Below, one piece after another: positions 23,215 to 25,188 of a stretch of 25,188 nucleotides of DNA. Numbering within the stretch: the stretch's first letter is position 1; each line of letters begins with the position of its first letter. The DNA comes from Victivallales bacterium. Its GTDB lineage: Bacteria > Verrucomicrobiota > Lentisphaeria > Oligosphaerales > Oligosphaeraceae. Where the stretch lies: positions 1 to 25,188 of the forward strand of contig CAAGGB010000152.1 in NCBI GenBank assembly GCA_900769285.1, given 5' to 3'. Position numbers and translations under genes: made by a program. The notes under the pieces were generated by a model that did no database searches, had not been told where the DNA came from, and worked only from the letters and a program-made list of their open reading frames with translations.

Positions 23215-23230
23215 CACAAAAGACACAAAA
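23215..23230. repeat. CACAAAAGACACAAAA word shared with the 44-bp repeat
   Basis: This 16-base word occurs identically inside each full 44-bp unit at the right end of the window (25099-25114 and 25143-25158). It directly follows the 9-bp array. The remaining 75 bases up to 23305 contain a doubled GAAACGGTC word but no gene. Confidence 0.75.
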
Positions 23231-23305
23231 GCAGTCTGTGGAAACGGTCTGTATCGGATGAGTGTTTGAAACGGTCGGCGGCTGGCTGGACGACCGAGCC
23301 GAATC

Positions 23306-23346
23306 AGCCCTATGGACAATGGGCCCTATGGACAATGTGGGCTATG
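23306..23346. repeat. Second, degraded block of the 9-bp repeat
   Basis: AGCCCTATG (23306-23314) and GGCCCTATG (23322-23330) are separated by GACAATG, then GACAATGTG and a decayed GGCTATGGG follow. The block overlaps the last codons and the TAG stop of trmO (23326-23328) on the minus strand. Confidence 0.8.
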
Positions 23347-24114
23347 GGGTTGAGGTGAGGCGGGATGCGGGGTGGTGGCCTTGCGGACATCGGTGATGAT
23401 GGCGTGGTTGCCGTCGCCGTCCATTTTCCAGACGATTTCGAAGCCGTTGAGGAAGACGCCGTAGGTACGTTGTGGGTCTTTCTGGTAGGCGGGTCTGGGG
23501 TCGGCGGCGATGACCTTGAGCGCCAGGGTGCGGAGGGTCGTGAGTCCGTGTCGTTCGAGTGTCTGGAAGAGCTGTTCGGCGTGCGGGGAGAGTGAGACGG
23601 GGAGTGCGTCGGGGGCTGGGGAGTCGGCGGCGAAGCCGGCGTTGGCGTCTGGGATGGCGTCGGTGTAGGGGATATAGGGTTTGATGTCGATGATGGGTGT
23701 GCCGTCGACGAGATCCTGTCCCTGGACGTGGATGCGGATGATGCCGTGGTCCTTGAGTTCGAGTCGCTGGAGTCTGACGACGGAGAGTCCGATGGGGCTG
23801 GGGCGGAAGGGCGAGCGGGTGGCGAAGACGCCGAGTCGCGTGTCGCCGCCGAGTCGTGGTGGTCTGACGGTGGCCTTCCAGCCGTCGCGGAGATTGTGGT
23901 GGAAGACGAAGCAGAGCCAGAGGTGTGAGAATTGCTCGATGCCTCGGACGGTGTTGGGTTGGTTGTAGGGTGGCTGGAGCTCGATGTAGCCGGTGGCCTC
24001 GGGGATGAGTCCGGGCTGTCTGGGGACGCCGAATTTGGCCATGAAGCAGCTGTGCATGACGCCGATGACGGGGAAGGAGAAGGCGTCAGGCGTGTGTGTG
24101 GCGGGTGCGGTCAT
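23326..24114 (-). CDS. trmO: TrmO (TsaA-like) tRNA methyltransferase
   Basis: A 262-residue protein of the TrmO/TsaA family, which adds a methyl group to N6-threonylcarbamoyladenosine at position 37 of tRNA(Thr) using S-adenosylmethionine. Diagnostic segments are the central G-V-F-A-T-R-S-P-F-R-P-S-P-I-G-L (residues 95-110) and D-L-V-D-G-T-P-I-I-D-I-K-P-Y-I-P-Y-T-D (134-152). The core barrel is followed by a C-terminal domain ending near F-E-I-V-W-K-M-D. E. coli TrmO has 235 residues. The extra tail here is rich in Pro and His, and its last nine codons are read from the degraded 9-bp repeat, which also provides the TAG stop. The start at 24114 lies 8 bases after the EamA gene, so the two are co-transcribed. 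No Shine-Dalgarno; the leader reads AATCGCCACC. Confidence 0.9.
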   Translation of the reverse strand: MTAPATHTPDAFSFPVIGVMHSCFMAKFGVPRQPGLIPEATGYIELQPPYNQPNTVRGIEQFSHLWLCFVFHHNLRDGWKATVRPPRLGGDTRLGVFATRSPFRPSPIGLSVVRLQRLELKDHGIIRIHVQGQDLVDGTPIIDIKPYIPYTDAIPDANAGFAADSPAPDALPVSLSPHAEQLFQTLERHGLTTLRTLALKVIAADPRPAYQKDPQRTYGVFLNGFEIVWKMDGDGNHAIITDVRKATTPHPASPQPHSPHCP

Positions 24115-24122
24115 GGTGGCGA

Positions 24123-25055
24123 TTATTTGTGAGCGGCCTTGCGGGCGCTGAGTTGTGCGAGGAGCATGGCGACGATGATGAGGGTGGCGCCGGCGTAGGT
24201 CCAGGCGTTCATGGGTCGTTCGCTGGCGATGAGTCCGGTGGCGACGGCGAGCTGAGCGAGTGCGCAGGCGAGGACGGGCTTGAGCATGAAGGCCATGGAG
24301 GCGTGGAAGGCGGAGGTCTTGGAGAGTCCGATGTAGTAGACCCAGTAGGCGAAGGCGGTGGCGACGAGGACGAAGTAGGCCATGCTGGGGATGGCGCGGG
24401 AGATGGGCTCGACGGCCTGCATGAAGGTCTTGTCGGAGAGGACGAGGAAGACGGGTAGCGCGAGGAGTCCGCCGATGATGGAGGAGCCGCCCATATAGAC
24501 CATGGCGCCGCAGCGGGCGACGGTGCGTTTGGTGAAGCAGACGCTGAAGGCGAATAGGAGTGCGCTGAGCGACATGACGCCGAGGGCCTTGAGTGTCTCG
24601 GCGTCGGGGGTTCCCTTTTCGAAGATGAAGAAGGAGATGCCGGTGAGACCGATGAGCATGGCGAGCCATTTGCCGAGGGTCCAGGGTTCGCCGTTGATGA
24701 AGCGCGCGAGGATGACGACATAGACGGCGTTGGCGCTGAAGACGACGGCTGCGGAGGAGGCGTTGGTGAAGAGGTCGATGCCGTAGTGGAAGAGGCTGAG
24801 GCAGATGGTGATGCCGACGAGGCCATTGACGAGGAAGGAGAGCCAGTCGGAGGGGGTGACGCGGCGGTGCTGGCGTTTGAGCAGGGGCAGGCCGATGGCG
24901 AGGAGCAGCAGGCCCGTGATGGTGAAGCGCAGAAAGACCATGATGTACGGGTCGATGTGCTCGCCGCACTGGGCGACGATGAATTTCTGGCACAGCTCAA
25001 TGGTGCTGAAGAGGACGATGCCAAGCAGAAGCAGCAGAAGACCAAACGATTTCAT
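24123..25055 (-). CDS. EamA/DMT-family transporter
   Basis: A 310-residue integral membrane protein with about ten predicted helices in two homologous EamA halves, the usual size for the drug/metabolite transporter superfamily. Features include an N-terminal helix followed by F-L-R-F-T-I-T-G at the first loop (typical R-F position), G-L-V-G-I-T-I-C-L in helix 3, and A-V-Y-V-V-I-L-A-R-F near the centre. The second half has S-S-I-I-G-G-L-L-A and A-F-A-Y-W-V-Y-Y-I-G-L. Members export or import small metabolites such as amino acids or sugars; the substrate cannot be predicted. It is followed after 8 bases by trmO. The start has no Shine-Dalgarno; the 44-bp repeat array reaches to within seven bases of the ATG and must form its leader and promoter region. 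Confidence 0.9.
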   Translation of the reverse strand: MKSFGLLLLLLGIVLFSTIELCQKFIVAQCGEHIDPYIMVFLRFTITGLLLLAIGLPLLKRQHRRVTPSDWLSFLVNGLVGITICLSLFHYGIDLFTNASSAAVVFSANAVYVVILARFINGEPWTLGKWLAMLIGLTGISFFIFEKGTPDAETLKALGVMSLSALLFAFSVCFTKRTVARCGAMVYMGGSSIIGGLLALPVFLVLSDKTFMQAVEPISRAIPSMAYFVLVATAFAYWVYYIGLSKTSAFHASMAFMLKPVLACALAQLAVATGLIASERPMNAWTYAGATLIIVAMLLAQLSARKAAHK

Positions 25056-25090
25056 TTGTTGTCCACAAAATACTCAAAAAGACTCAAAGA

Positions 25091-25121
25091 ATTTTATCCA
25101 CAAAAGACACAAAATACTCAA
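25091..25121 (-). promoter_or_regulatory. Promoter-like pair inside the repeat, facing eamA
   Basis: On the minus strand TTGAGT (25121-25116) and TAAAAT (25096-25091) are 19 bases apart and face the EamA gene, with a predicted leader of roughly 28 bases. The spacing is long and the AT-rich repeat makes chance matches likely. Each full repeat unit would recreate the same pair. Confidence 0.3.
25094..25102 (+). promoter_or_regulatory. Perfect DnaA-box 9-mer
   Basis: TTATCCACA, the consensus high-affinity DnaA box, spans the junction between repeat units. A one-mismatch form, TTGTCCACA, is at 25059-25067. The match is exact; use by DnaA is not shown by sequence alone. Confidence 0.5.
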
Positions 25122-25137
25122 AAAGACTCAAAGAATT

Positions 25138-25146
25138 TTATCCACA
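25138..25146 (+). promoter_or_regulatory. Perfect DnaA-box 9-mer, second copy
   Basis: TTATCCACA again, 44 bases after the first and in the same orientation. The first seven bases of a third copy (25182-25188) end the contig. Confidence 0.5.
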
Positions 25147-25188
25147 AAAGACACAAAATACTCAAAAAGACTCAAAGAATTTTATCCA

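Larger units (their letters stand above)
25062..25188. repeat. 44-bp tandem repeat with DnaA-box words, cut by contig end
   Basis: Two identical 44-base units (25097-25140 and 25141-25184) are preceded by a 35-base unit (25062-25096) that lacks one 9-base GACACAAAA word. The contig ends four bases into a fourth unit. Each unit is itself built from 9-nt A-rich words (CACAAAAGA, CACAAAATA, CTCAAAAAG, ACTCAAAGA) plus ATTTTA. The array is strongly AT-rich in a GC-rich contig and reaches to the EamA start codon. The assembly probably broke here because the repeat continues. Confidence 0.95.

Noticed and set aside
23075..23335. Minus-strand open frame of 86 codons across the 9-bp repeat array
   Set aside because: It reads only low-complexity His-Arg-Ala and Ile-Gly-Leu runs from the tandem repeat, overlaps the end of trmO and has no ribosome binding site.

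Overview
The window is GC-rich bacterial DNA and looks like one whole metagenomic contig. Its first 22 bases match the Illumina TruSeq read-2 adapter end, and its last bases run out inside an AT-rich tandem repeat. LPS-core genes (waaG and WaaP-like kinases) indicate a Gram-negative cell. Secreted parallel beta-helix proteins, a sialidase-fold protein, a large clan GH-A glycosidase and intergenic short-word repeats suggest a polysaccharide-degrading member of the PVC group (Lentisphaerota, Kiritimatiellota or Verrucomicrobiota). That placement is an inference from gene content, not from a marker gene.

Layout. (1) 23-3079, plus strand: a tight LPS-core operon with the 3' end of a nucleotide-sugar epimerase gene, waaG, and two overlapping WaaP-like kinase genes. 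(2) 3207-5203, minus strand, convergent with the first block: a third LPS-kinase-like gene followed by a protein that reads as an N-terminal nucleotidyltransferase fused to a C-terminal nucleoside-diphosphate-kinase-like domain. Together these suggest a locus for phosphate or nucleotidyl decoration of the LPS core. (3) 5204-5453: an AT-rich gap holding a 115-bp element with perfect 15-bp terminal inverted repeats. (4) 5454-15107, minus strand: nine closely spaced genes. In transcription order they are phosphomannose isomerase, aldose 1-epimerase, a secreted protein with a possible degenerate FGE/SUMF1-like domain, a secreted protein with a CARDB-like Ig domain, two sugar ABC permeases, a histidine phosphatase, a beta-helix protein and a HAD phosphatase. 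This resembles a sugar uptake and processing operon, but it has no recognisable solute-binding protein or ATPase. (5) 15250-15421, plus strand: a self-contained tRNA-Arg(UCU) unit with a promoter and a strong terminator. (6) 15437-16564 (minus) and 16671-23044 (plus): a divergent polysaccharide-degradation locus with a secreted sialidase-fold protein on one side and a secreted GH-A glycosidase plus a 1142-residue double beta-helix protein on the other. (7) 23044-23346: a 9-bp tandem repeat array between convergent genes that supplies the stop codons of both. (8) 23326-25055, minus strand: trmO and an EamA-type transporter. (9) 25062-25188: a 44-bp tandem repeat carrying perfect DnaA-box 9-mers, cut off by the contig end; a diverged copy lies at 3094-3140.

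No gene-free stretch exceeds 300 bases. The most interesting points are the nucleotidyltransferase/NDK-like fusion within a kinase-rich LPS locus, the two 9-nt-word repeat families (one carrying DnaA boxes, one supplying stop codons), and the terminal-inverted-repeat element.
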